DNA of 64,000 bases from Oleidesulfovibrio alaskensis DSM 16109. GTDB taxonomy: Bacteria > Desulfobacterota > Desulfovibrionia > Desulfovibrionales > Desulfovibrionaceae. How positions within the stretch are numbered: position 1 is the stretch's first letter; every line of letters begins with the position of its first letter. Of this stretch, positions 51,084 through 59,788 are shown in pieces. The stretch lies in the NCBI RefSeq assembly GCF_000482745.1, contig NZ_AXWQ01000006.1:1-64000 (forward strand), given 5' to 3'. Below the pieces are notes generated by a model, which worked only from the letters and a program-made list of their open reading frames with translations, ran no database searches and was not told the origin of the DNA. The position numbers and the translations under genes are program-made.

Positions 51084-52556
51084 CTATACATCGGAATCCT
51101 GTGTCTCTTCTGCCGGACTGTTGCCGGCCGGCCACGAGCGGCTGATGCCGTTACGCTTGAGCAGAGCATACAGCCGCTGCCGCGAAAGCCCCGACAGCCG
51201 GCCCGCCTGTGTGATGCTGCCGCCGGATTCGGTCAGCAGGCGCAGCAGATACTGCCGCTCCATCTCGGCCATCACCCGTTCGCGGTATGCTTTCCATGTG
51301 GGTAATGCCGCTTCGCCGCCGGCAGAAACCGCCATGGACACAGCGGCGGGCACAACTGCCGCCCCGCCGGTGCCGTTGCGCTGCATTCTGTGCCGCATGG
51401 CCACCGCCCGCACATTGCGGGGCAGATGCTCCGGCTGGACAAGTTCGTCACTGCGGGCTGCCACCACGGCCTGTTCCACCACATGCACCAGTTCGCGCAC
51501 GTTGCCGGGCCACGGATAGTCTTCCAGAAAAGCAGCCGCCTCGCGGGTCAGTTCCTTGTGCCCCAGCTTGTAGCGCAGACACAGTTTTTCCACATGGTAT
51601 AGCGCCAGCTCGTAAATATCACGTCCCCTGTCGCGCAGGGGCGGCAGGTGCAGCAGCACCGCCTGCAGCCGGAAAAGCAGATCGGCACGGAATTCGCCCC
51701 GCTCCGCCAGAGCAGGAAGATCTTTGTTGGTTGCCGCCACCAGCCGGAAGTCGCTGTACAGTTCTTTTTTACCTCCCACCCTGCGGAAGGTTCTTTCCTG
51801 AAGTACGCGCAGAAAAGCCTTCTGCTGCGACAGCGGCAGCTCACCTACTTCGTCAAGAAACAACGTGCCGCCATGCGCCTGTGCAAACACGCCGTCGCGC
51901 TCTGCCACGGCACCGGTAAACGCCCCTTTTTCGTGCCCGAACAATTCGCTTTCAATCAGATTTTTCGGGATAGACGCACAGTCCACGGCCACAAAGGGTC
52001 CGGCTGTCCGGCGGCTGTTGCGGTGCAGAGCGCGGGCAAACAGCTCCTTGCCTGTTCCTGTTTCTCCGGTCACAAGCACGGGAGTGTCGGACGGGGCAAA
52101 CTCTGCCATAAGATCAATGCACGCCTGCATGCGCGGGCTGCTGCCCACAATACCCTGTCTGTCCGCAGCGGGTCTGATGAAAGCCGCTTTGCGCTTGCGG
52201 TAACGCAGCGCCCGCGTAAGTGTAAGCTGCAGCTCGTCCAGCGGCGAAGGCTTGCTCAGGTAATCCCACGCCCCGCTGCCGATAGCCATTTCGGCACCAT
52301 GCGGGTCGCCCGCGGCTGTTATAATGATTATTTCCGGCTCTGAGGGACAGGCGCTGAATGCGGGTATAAGCTCCAGCCCGTTACCGTCAGGAAGACGGAT
52401 ATCAAGAAAAATCACATCAAAACCGGCAGATCGGCACAGGGCCTGTCCGTCGGCGGCCGTTCCCGCACTGCGCACTTCATGGCCGCTCAGCTCCAGCGCA
52501 GCCGCGACCATTTCGCAAAACAGGTCATCATCATCTATTATCAGCACACGGGCCAT
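51084..52556 (-). CDS. Sigma-54-dependent response regulator, NtrC family
   Basis: This is a three-domain transcription activator. The receiver (1-120) has IIDDDD and phosphoacceptor D52 in FLDIRLPDG. The AAA+ domain (about 135-375) has Walker A GETGTGK (164-170), the sigma-54 contact loop GAFTGA (211-216) and Walker B GGTLFLDEVGEL. The C-terminus has a Fis-type helix-turn-helix (GSITQAGRLSGLSRQRLYAL). GAGGAGG precedes the ATG. The histidine kinase gene ends 46 bases upstream, so the two probably form a pair. The target genes cannot be named from the sequence. Confidence 0.93.
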   Translation of the reverse strand: MARVLIIDDDDLFCEMVAAALELSGHEVRSAGTAADGQALCRSAGFDVIFLDIRLPDGNGLELIPAFSACPSEPEIIIITAAGDPHGAEMAIGSGAWDYLSKPSPLDELQLTLTRALRYRKRKAAFIRPAADRQGIVGSSPRMQACIDLMAEFAPSDTPVLVTGETGTGKELFARALHRNSRRTAGPFVAVDCASIPKNLIESELFGHEKGAFTGAVAERDGVFAQAHGGTLFLDEVGELPLSQQKAFLRVLQERTFRRVGGKKELYSDFRLVAATNKDLPALAERGEFRADLLFRLQAVLLHLPPLRDRGRDIYELALYHVEKLCLRYKLGHKELTREAAAFLEDYPWPGNVRELVHVVEQAVVAARSDELVQPEHLPRNVRAVAMRHRMQRNGTGGAAVVPAAVSMAVSAGGEAALPTWKAYRERVMAEMERQYLLRLLTESGGSITQAGRLSGLSRQRLYALLKRNGISRSWPAGNSPAEETQDSDV

Positions 52557-52602
52557 GTCCCCTCCTCAAAAAAAAAGACCACGTACCGCCGGCGGGCCAG
52601 CC

Positions 52603-53664
52603 TCAACCCTCGCACGCAGCAGGCAGACGGAACGAAACCCGGCATCCGGCCAGCGGCTGTGCAGAAATCTCCAGTCCGCCGCCGTGCGCACGCAGAACTC
52701 CCCACGCCAGTGAAAGCCCCCAGCCCTGTCCTCCGGCGGAAGTCTGCCCCGCTGTATTTTCCCAGCCGGAAAAGAACGGCTCCACGGCCTCGCGGCATGT
52801 CTGCATATCCATGCCGCATCCGGTATCGGTCACATCCATAAACACATACGCCCTGCCGTCGTACCCCTGCCCTGCACGGCATTCCACGCGCAGGGTTCCG
52901 CCGGTGCCGCGCATGGCCATAAGCGCATTGTCCCATACGGCGGCAAAAGCTTTTTCAAGCCAGCGCGCATCAGCCGTAATGGCGGGCAGCGCCTGCAACG
53001 TGCCGGTGCACAGCTGCACCGAGTCCGGCAGAGCGGCCCGTCTCGTGTCTGTCCACTGCTGCAGCAGTGCGCAGGCGCTATGCCGCGTAAGATTCAGCGG
53101 GATGCGTCCCGCCACGGCGCGGGCTTTTTCCAGCACGGCACCGGCTCGTCCGCAGCCTTTAAGCACATTGGCCAGACTGCGGTGCAGCAATTCACTGCTG
53201 CCGCCGTGTCCTGCCTGTCCGGCTGCCAGTTCCGCAAAGCCCATGACAGAGGCAAGAGCGTTGTTGAAATCGTGCGCCAGCCCGCGGGCTGTCCTGCCCG
53301 CACAGTCCATGCACGCCTCTGCGGCATCAGGCAGCAACTGTATGAGATGCCACGCCGCCCTGCCCTCTTTGCAGGCGCACGCAGTGAAAGGCACAATCTC
53401 CACATGCAGCAGCCCGTAAAAATCCAGCCACACCTTACCGTTCCAGACCGCTGTCAGGGGCATCTGCGGGGCCGGGGTCAGGTGCGCCAAAACAGCTGCT
53501 GCGGGGCGTCCCGTCAGCGCAGCATCGGGCATCACACCGGCACCGTGCATCAGCGAGGCAAAACCGGCAGAAACAACCACAAACACCCCGTCACTATCTG
53601 TCACGGCATACAGCGGGCCGGCATTGCAGCGCCGCGGCTGCCGGTGATGCAAAAGCTCTGTCAT
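52603..53664 (-). CDS. Sensor histidine kinase
   Basis: The 353-residue kinase has no membrane span, so it is probably cytosolic. A PAS-like domain (about 15-115) precedes the H-box GLAHDFNNALASV (H131). The catalytic domain has N-box WDNALMAM (N246), G1 DTGCGM, F-box EPFFSG and G2 GGQGWGLSLAWG. The HDFNN type of H-box is common in kinases paired with NtrC-family regulators, which fits the gene 46 bases downstream. AGGGGAAAGG precedes the ATG. It begins 44 bases after uvrC and may be cotranscribed with it. Confidence 0.9.
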   Translation of the reverse strand: MTELLHHRQPRRCNAGPLYAVTDSDGVFVVVSAGFASLMHGAGVMPDAALTGRPAAAVLAHLTPAPQMPLTAVWNGKVWLDFYGLLHVEIVPFTACACKEGRAAWHLIQLLPDAAEACMDCAGRTARGLAHDFNNALASVMGFAELAAGQAGHGGSSELLHRSLANVLKGCGRAGAVLEKARAVAGRIPLNLTRHSACALLQQWTDTRRAALPDSVQLCTGTLQALPAITADARWLEKAFAAVWDNALMAMRGTGGTLRVECRAGQGYDGRAYVFMDVTDTGCGMDMQTCREAVEPFFSGWENTAGQTSAGGQGWGLSLAWGVLRAHGGGLEISAQPLAGCRVSFRLPAACEG

Positions 53665-53708
53665 ACCTTTCCCCTGTTTCCGGCAGGAACAGACACCCGC
53701 CGGCGGAC

Positions 53709-55811
53709 TCAGCCCACAAGCCTTTTAAGCCCCTCGTGGATGACGGCTGCCTTGGCTTTGCCGATACCCGGAAGAGCAGCCAGCCCCTTTTCCCCTGCGT
53801 CCACCATTTCCTGCAGGCTGGAAAAATGTTCCCACAGCAGACGGGCCGTTGCCGGACCGATGCCCTGCATGCGCTGCAGCTCGCCGGAAAGCGCAGCCCC
53901 GCTCCGCGCGCGGCGGTGACGCCCGATGGCATAGTCATGCACGGTATCACGCACATGCTGCAAAAAAAGCAGTTCCGGCGATCCGGATTTGAAATTCACC
54001 GGATTGGAGCGGCCGGGCAGAAAGATTCTGTCGGCCAGATTTCCTGCACGCCGGTCTGCCCTGCCGGTTTCTTCATTACGGGCTTTGGCTATGGAAGCCA
54101 CGGCAAACAGACCGCCCGCACCGGCCGATTCCAGTGCGGTCATTACTGCCGCAAGCTGCCCGCGCCCGCCGTCCACCAGCAGCAGGTCGGGCCACGGCGG
54201 TCCGGAATGCACCCGCCGCACAGCCCACAACGCCAGCACACCCGTATCGTCCCCTCCGGCCTCATCATCCGCAAACGCATAGGTACGGTACTGGTCCCTG
54301 GCCGGAGTGCCGTTTTCAAACACCACAACGCCCACACGGGTGTTGCTTCCGCCGGTATGCGAAACATCCACGGCCTCAATGCGCACCGGCGGTGCGCTCA
54401 TGCCAAGCTTTGCCGCAATGACACCCGCCACGTCGGGACGCTTTTCGGCACGGGCATCTTCCCGGGCATTTTCGGTGGCCATGGTCACCAGCTGGTTGTC
54501 CGTGGCATTCCGCGGCGGCAGCACCCGCACAGGCCCGCCGCGCAGTTCGGTCAGCATCTCCGCCACGGCCCGCAGGGCCGAACCGGAAGCGCTCTCTTCC
54601 GCACACAACGGCGGCACCGCCGCCGGCAAGGACTGTTCCGGGGCGGAGTCCCCCCGTACAACGGGAGCATCGGCTGTACCGGCAGGGCCCGCATCGTGTC
54701 CCGACGGCATGACGTCACCCGCCGACACCGCGAATACCGGCGCGGCGGGCAGGGGGGCAGCTTCCGGACAATCCGGCAGCAAAGGCGTATCGGGCAGCAG
54801 ACCGGCATCGGTGCATACCGCGGCAGGCGCCAGCTCCGCCCCTTCACGGTCTTCTGTGCGGATATCCCACGGCACAAGAATGCGGGGAGGAATAAAGCTG
54901 CCCGGCCCGTAGTACTGGGTCAGAAAACTCAGCAGAACTTCGGGGCCTTCTTCCAGCGTGAGTCCCGACCAGAAAAAATTACGCTTATCCAGCAATACCG
55001 ACCGCCGGATAAACAGCACGCTCAAGGCCAGCCCCCCTCCGGCCTCCGCCAGCCCCACGGCATCCATATCGTGCACGCCCGGCAGCACAGCGGCCTGACG
55101 CTCCACTGTCCGCTCCACAGCCTGTAACTGATCACGCAACCGGGCGGCCTCTTCAAATTCCAGCGCATCGCTGGCTGCCTGCATGTCGGCACGCAACATG
55201 TCGATCAGTTCCGTGGAACGGCCTGCGAGCAGCATCTCCACCTTGCGGACCATCTGCATATATCCGTCGCGGTCCACATCCAGCACGCAGGGGCCGGGGC
55301 ACTGGTTCATAAAATGATACAGGCAGGGGCGCACCCGGTTACGAAAAGCCTTATCCGAGCATCTGCGCAGCGGAAACACCTTGTGTATTACCTTCCATGT
55401 CTGCCGCGCGGCCTGACCGGAGGTGAACGGCCCGAAATAGGCGGAGCCGTCTTTACGGACTTTGCGCGTAAGCACCAGTCTGGGCCAGTGGTGCTTTCTG
55501 GTCAGTTGAAAAAGCACATACTGTTTGTCGTCACGCAGCAGGATGTTGTAACGCGGGCGGTGCTTTTTGATCAGGCTTGCTTCAAGCAGCAGAGCCTCTT
55601 TTTCCGTGGTGGTAGACAGCGTTTCCACCGTGGCGGCACTGCGCAGCATGGCACGGGTTTTAGGCGTATGCCGCTGTATATCGCGAAAATACGATGCCAC
55701 GCGACGGCGCAGGTGTTTAGCCTTGCCCACGTAGACAACTTTCCCAGCGGGGTCTTTATATAGATATACTCCCGGTGTGGTGGGAATACATGAGATGTCG
55801 ATCTGATCCAT
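53709..55811 (-). CDS. uvrC: Excinuclease ABC subunit C
   Basis: UvrC makes the two incisions of nucleotide excision repair. The 700-residue product has the N-terminal GIY-YIG nuclease (TTPGVYLYKDPAGKVVYVGKA split at 11-31), the UVR motif (ALEFEEAARLRDQL, about 215-229), the RNase H-like nuclease (VDVSHTGGSNTRVGVVVF) and a C-terminal helix-hairpin-helix pair (MQGIGPATARLL, ALPGIGKAKAAVI). It is about 90 residues longer than usual because of an Ala/Pro/Gly-rich insert at about 318-415. The ribosome binding site is weak. Confidence 0.95.
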   Translation of the reverse strand: MDQIDISCIPTTPGVYLYKDPAGKVVYVGKAKHLRRRVASYFRDIQRHTPKTRAMLRSAATVETLSTTTEKEALLLEASLIKKHRPRYNILLRDDKQYVLFQLTRKHHWPRLVLTRKVRKDGSAYFGPFTSGQAARQTWKVIHKVFPLRRCSDKAFRNRVRPCLYHFMNQCPGPCVLDVDRDGYMQMVRKVEMLLAGRSTELIDMLRADMQAASDALEFEEAARLRDQLQAVERTVERQAAVLPGVHDMDAVGLAEAGGGLALSVLFIRRSVLLDKRNFFWSGLTLEEGPEVLLSFLTQYYGPGSFIPPRILVPWDIRTEDREGAELAPAAVCTDAGLLPDTPLLPDCPEAAPLPAAPVFAVSAGDVMPSGHDAGPAGTADAPVVRGDSAPEQSLPAAVPPLCAEESASGSALRAVAEMLTELRGGPVRVLPPRNATDNQLVTMATENAREDARAEKRPDVAGVIAAKLGMSAPPVRIEAVDVSHTGGSNTRVGVVVFENGTPARDQYRTYAFADDEAGGDDTGVLALWAVRRVHSGPPWPDLLLVDGGRGQLAAVMTALESAGAGGLFAVASIAKARNEETGRADRRAGNLADRIFLPGRSNPVNFKSGSPELLFLQHVRDTVHDYAIGRHRRARSGAALSGELQRMQGIGPATARLLWEHFSSLQEMVDAGEKGLAALPGIGKAKAAVIHEGLKRLVG

Positions 55812-56485
55812 GCGGTGGTTATCGCCTTAATAACCGCTGAATGCAACGTCATGGGCAAAGAGCGGCGTACCTTCATCACCCGTGCCGCAGGCGGCGCTGC
55901 GCATACCAGGGCTCCGGCCCTGCTGGCTGATGGCGTCTGCGCAGTGACAACCGGACCGGACACAAAGGCCGGAAAAGCCGTAGCCGCACACGTTTCGGGC
56001 GGCGGCGCCGCGGAATCTAGTACCTGCGGCGCGGCATGCCCTCCTTTTCCATGGCGCACAAAGCGCCTGACGCCCCCGTTTTTCCGTCGCGTTTGACAGA
56101 GAAGCGGGCTTCGTCGGTACAAAATTTTATACCCGCAACCCATTATACAAACATTTGTGTATGTATATTTTTCAGCAGGATAGCCATCGCACCCCGCATA
56201 ACGGCAAAAAAATAATATTTACTCATGTACGAGGGGCGACCATCCCGACATCCCGCATAATTTTACTCAACGCACTGTTTTAAATAATTTAAAATGAAAA
56301 ACAGCAATCGAGCGGCACCAGTAAGAGTTCTTGCAACCCTGATGCGCGGTAAAAAATTTTATACTTTTCTGCTCTCAGCCTATTGCACGTGCCGGACGAC
56401 TGCGCTAAACCTGCATGTATCGATTCAATTAAGGTCATCCGCATCAGGAACGACGTTTTTCGCAAAAGAAGGAAGGAAGAAAGAA
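55812..56485. promoter_or_regulatory. Long AT-rich leader upstream of porin 1
   Basis: Between uvrC (minus) and porin 1 (plus) lie 674 bases. The part after 56100 is strikingly AT-rich. The 12-base word AAAATTTTATAC occurs twice (56121 and 56353). A near-perfect palindrome TTTTAAATAATTTAAAA lies at about 56278-56294. A 93-codon frame at 55815-56096 has no ribosome binding site or family match and is not accepted. The pattern suggests a strong, possibly multiply regulated porin promoter, but I cannot fix its -35/-10. Confidence 0.45.
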
Positions 56486-57820
56486 ATGAAACGTATTGCT
56501 ACTCTGCTTCTCGCAGCAGCTTTCGTGTTCGGCACCGTTGCCGCCGGCTCTGCTGCCGAGTTCAAAACCACCGGTCAGTTCGACTTCGGTTTCCAGTGGA
56601 CCGACAACACCGGTTTCCAGGACGCTAAAAAGTCCGGCAACTCCGAAGACGACTTCGACGTTCGCCAGCGCGTACGCGTTCAGACTGTGATCACCGCATC
56701 TGAAAACGTATCCGGTACCCTGTTCTTCGAAATCGGTGAAACCGTTTGGGGCCAGGCTGGCGGCGCTGCTGGCGGCCCTGCCAACATCGGTCAGGGCGCA
56801 GGCGGCGCACTGGGCACCGACGGCGTGAACGTTGAAACCCGTCGTGCTTACATCGACTTCACCGTGCCCAATACCGAACTGAAGGTTCGTATGGGTCTGC
56901 AGGGTCTGGCACTGCCTTCCGCTGTTGCCGGCAACCCCGTGATGGACGACGACGTGGCAGCCATCGTGGCTTCCTACGCCTTCAACGACATGTTCAGCCT
57001 GACCGGCTTCTGGGCACGTCCTGCTGACACCAACGGCGGCGACGACACCGGCACCGGCACCAACCTCAACGACGAGTTCGACATGGCCGGCCTGGTGCTG
57101 GGCGTGAAGGGCGACGGCTACACCTTCAATCCTTACTTCTCCTACGCCTGGATCGGTAAGGACGTTGATGCCACTGCCGACGACCTGACCGCCTGGTGGG
57201 CCGGTGCTGCTTTCGAACTGACCATGTTCGACCCCATCGTGTTCTCCGCTGATGCTATCTACGGCGACACCGACGGTGGCGACGTTGAAGCTAACGACGC
57301 TACCGGCTGGTTCCTGACCGGTAAGCTGAGCTACAAGATGGATATGTTCACCCCCGGCGTTATCGCTTGGTACGCCACCGGTGAAGACGACGACGCAACC
57401 GACGGTTCCGAGCGTCTGCCCGTTATCTCCCCCGCAGGCTTTGCTCCCACCAGCTTCGGCTTTGACGGCGCTGCCGGCATCCTTGACGGTGCTATCCTTT
57501 CCGCTACCGGTACCGGCACCTGGGGTGTTGCTCTGGTTGCTGAAGACATCCAGTTCATCGAAAACGTTTCCCACGTTGTTCGCGTTGCCTACATCAAGGG
57601 CACCAACGACGAAAAGAGCGGCGTAGCTTTCGGCAACCTGACCGAAGAAGACAGCGCTTGGGAAGTTAACTTCGACACCAACTACCAGATTTACGAAAAC
57701 CTTTCCGCAGCCATCGAACTCGGCTGGGTGAAGCTGGACCTCGACGAAAGCGTCTGGGGTGCCGCCGACGACACCGACGATGCATGGAAGGCTGGCGTAA
57801 ACCTGACCTACAGCTTCTAA
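56486..57820 (+). CDS. Outer-membrane porin 1, Desulfovibrio-type
   Basis: The 444-residue product has a signal peptide (MKRIATLLLAAAFVFGTVAA, cut after SAA) and alternates short hydrophobic strands with acidic loops to a C-terminal TYSF. The final aromatic residue is the usual BAM-recognised end of outer-membrane beta-barrels. FKTTGQFDFGFQWTDN begins the mature barrel. A GGAAGGAAG ribosome binding site precedes the ATG at 56486; the frame running up to 56294 is leader. It uses a narrow codon set (GGC, GAC, AAC, CTG) typical of very highly expressed genes. The second porin follows after its terminator. Confidence 0.87.
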   Translation: MKRIATLLLAAAFVFGTVAAGSAAEFKTTGQFDFGFQWTDNTGFQDAKKSGNSEDDFDVRQRVRVQTVITASENVSGTLFFEIGETVWGQAGGAAGGPANIGQGAGGALGTDGVNVETRRAYIDFTVPNTELKVRMGLQGLALPSAVAGNPVMDDDVAAIVASYAFNDMFSLTGFWARPADTNGGDDTGTGTNLNDEFDMAGLVLGVKGDGYTFNPYFSYAWIGKDVDATADDLTAWWAGAAFELTMFDPIVFSADAIYGDTDGGDVEANDATGWFLTGKLSYKMDMFTPGVIAWYATGEDDDATDGSERLPVISPAGFAPTSFGFDGAAGILDGAILSATGTGTWGVALVAEDIQFIENVSHVVRVAYIKGTNDEKSGVAFGNLTEEDSAWEVNFDTNYQIYENLSAAIELGWVKLDLDESVWGAADDTDDAWKAGVNLTYSF

Positions 57821-57846
57821 GCTGTTCTGTTCCTGATGCTTTTGAC

Positions 57847-57876
57847 GCCGGAGGCCGCAAGGCCTCCGGCTTTTTT
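57847..57876 (+). terminator. Terminator of porin 1
   Basis: GCCGGAGGCC pairs perfectly with GGCCTCCGGC around GCAA, followed by TTTTTT. Confidence 0.93.
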
Positions 57877-58033
57877 GCGTTCTGCCGCGTTGTTGGCACA
57901 ACCGCCGGACGCAGTCTGCCTGCGCCGTGTACCGGCCTGTGCCCGCTTACGCCCCTCCTCCTACGCTCCGGCCTGCCATTTCAAGGCCCCACAGCCACGG
58001 TACAATTTTTTTGCTTTTTTTTTATTTTTCCCC

Positions 58034-58062
58034 TTGCCACGACGTCACAGGGCGAGTACAAA
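58034..58062 (+). promoter_or_regulatory. Probable promoter of porin 2
   Basis: TTGCCA and TACAAA are 17 bases apart. The predicted transcript starts just before the stem-loop at 58072. The 309-base gap between the porins (57821-58129) holds no other gene. Confidence 0.42.
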
Positions 58063-58071
58063 TATTTCAAC

Positions 58072-58093
58072 TCATACATACAAGGATGTATGA
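58072..58093 (+). promoter_or_regulatory. 5'-UTR stem-loop of porin 2
   Basis: TCATACAT pairs with ATGTATGA around ACAAGG, close to the predicted 5' end of the message. A 5' stem of this type protects other abundant porin mRNAs (ompA type) from decay. The pairing is seen; stabilisation is inferred. Confidence 0.45.
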
Positions 58094-58129
58094 ATATTGT
58101 TTTCACACCAAAACAAGGAAGGTTCTCCA

Positions 58130-59473
58130 ATGAAACGCATCACCAGTCTGCTGCTTGCAGCAGCATTCGTGATGGCATCGGTGGTCGGCGCAGCCGCAGC
58201 CGATATCAAAACCACCGGTCAGTTCGACTTCGCTTTTCAGTGGACTGACAACACCAACTTTTATGACGCTGACAAGAGCAAAAGCTCCGACGACGACTTC
58301 GACGCCCGTCAGCGTGTACGTGTTCAGACGGTAATCACCGCATCTGAAAACGTATCCGGCACCCTGTTCTTCGAAATCGGTGAAACCGTTTGGGGTCAGG
58401 AAGGCGACAACAACAACATCGGTCAGGGCGCAGGCGGCGCACTGGGCACCGATGGCGTGAACGTTGAAACCCGTCGTGCCTACATCGACTTCACCGTGCC
58501 CAACACTGCTCTTCAGATCCGTATGGGTCTGCAGGGTCTGGCTCTGCCCGCAGCAGTTGCAGGCAACCCCGTGATGGACGATGACGTGGCAGCCATTGTG
58601 GCTTCCTACGCCTTCAACGACATGTACAGCCTGACCGGTTTCTGGGCACGTCCTCTCGACGTGGACAGCGGCGACGACACCAACAAGAACAGCATGGATG
58701 AATACGACCTTGCCGGTCTTATCTTCAGCGCAAAGGGTGACGGCTTCTCCGTTACTCCTTACTTCGTGTACGGCATGATCGGCAAAGACGCTGGCGTTGA
58801 AATCAACGACGTAGCCATCAACGGCGACGACGCCACCGCATGGTGGGGCGGCGCTGCTTTTGAACTGACCATGTTCGACCCCATCGTGTTCTCCGCTGAC
58901 GCCATCTACGGCGCTGTGGACAGCGACACCGACGCACAGGAAGCAGCCGGCTGGTTCCTGACCGGTAAACTGGCATACAAGATGGACATGTTCACCCCCA
59001 CCCTGACCGCATGGTACGGCACCGGTGACGACGACGACCGCGGCGACGGCACCGAACGTCTGCCCGTTATCTCCCCCGCAGGCTTTGCTCCCACCAGCTT
59101 CGGCTTTGACGGCGCTGCCGGCATCCTGCGCGACGAACTGATCTCCATCACCGGCGCAGGCACCTGGGGTGTTGTGCTGGCAGCCGAAGACATCAAGTTC
59201 ATCGAAGACGTTACCCACACCATCCGTGTTGCCTACTACGAAGGTACCAACGATGAGAAGGCCGGCATCTACGGCGCTTCCTTCAACGGCAACCTGAGCG
59301 AAGAAGACAGCGCATGGGAAGTTAACGTGGACACCAAGTACCAGATCTACGAAAACCTGACCGCCGCCGTTGAACTGGGCTGGATCAAGCTCGACCTCGA
59401 CGACAGCGTTTGGACCAACGACGACACCGACGACGCTTGGAAGGCCGGCGTAAACCTGACCTACTCCTTCTAA
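58130..59473 (+). CDS. Outer-membrane porin 2, paralogue of porin 1
   Basis: The 447-residue product has a signal peptide (MKRITSLLLAAAFVMASVVG, cut after AAA) and a barrel closely similar to porin 1 along its whole length, also ending TYSF. Differences cluster in the loops (for example EGDNNNIGQ for QAGGAAGGPANIGQ, and the VEINDVAINGDD insert), as expected for surface or pore loops. AAGGAAGG precedes the ATG at 58130. Long tracts are identical to porin 1 at nucleotide level. It has its own promoter and terminator, so the two can be regulated separately. Confidence 0.87.
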   Translation: MKRITSLLLAAAFVMASVVGAAAADIKTTGQFDFAFQWTDNTNFYDADKSKSSDDDFDARQRVRVQTVITASENVSGTLFFEIGETVWGQEGDNNNIGQGAGGALGTDGVNVETRRAYIDFTVPNTALQIRMGLQGLALPAAVAGNPVMDDDVAAIVASYAFNDMYSLTGFWARPLDVDSGDDTNKNSMDEYDLAGLIFSAKGDGFSVTPYFVYGMIGKDAGVEINDVAINGDDATAWWGGAAFELTMFDPIVFSADAIYGAVDSDTDAQEAAGWFLTGKLAYKMDMFTPTLTAWYGTGDDDDRGDGTERLPVISPAGFAPTSFGFDGAAGILRDELISITGAGTWGVVLAAEDIKFIEDVTHTIRVAYYEGTNDEKAGIYGASFNGNLSEEDSAWEVNVDTKYQIYENLTAAVELGWIKLDLDDSVWTNDDTDDAWKAGVNLTYSF

Positions 59474-59514
59474 GAGTCACCGCGCATACGCGACGGCGTG
59501 TCACTCGCCATTCC

Positions 59515-59546
59515 GGCCGGAAAGCTTACGGGCTTTCCGGCCTTTT
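59515..59546 (+). terminator. Terminator of porin 2
   Basis: GGCCGGAAAGC pairs perfectly with GCTTTCCGGCC around TTACGG, followed by TTTTC. Confidence 0.88.
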
Positions 59547-59788
59547 CACGTTTCCGGCTTGCGGCAAAGATACAGACAGCAGCCCCTCACAGGCCATGCC
59601 GCCGTCTTGATCAACGGCTGAAGGCTGCAGAAAAAACATAAGGCATATTCTTTACGCCCTGCCGGTATCGCCGGTGTCCGTGCCGCCGGCATACGCCTTC
59701 CGCTGTCTCGACTTTTTGTGCCGCCTGCTGTAAGGAACAGGCTCACCGCGCCACATCCGGCGCGGCGAAGAAAACAAGAGGAACCGCC
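59547..59788 (+). promoter_or_regulatory. hisD upstream region with hairpin near the start
   Basis: No gene is seen in these 242 bases. CCGCGCC pairs with GGCGCGG around ACATCC at 59746-59765, 23 bases before the hisD start. No T-box, leader peptide rich in His codons or clear promoter was found. Confidence 0.35.

Noticed and set aside
55815..56096. 93-codon frame upstream of porin 1
   Set aside because: It begins four bases from the uvrC start, has no ribosome binding site and is low-complexity Ala/Gly/Thr.
56444..57901. 485-codon minus-strand frame across porin 1
   Set aside because: It is produced by the biased codon use of the porin gene. Its Val/Gly/His-rich product is not plausible.
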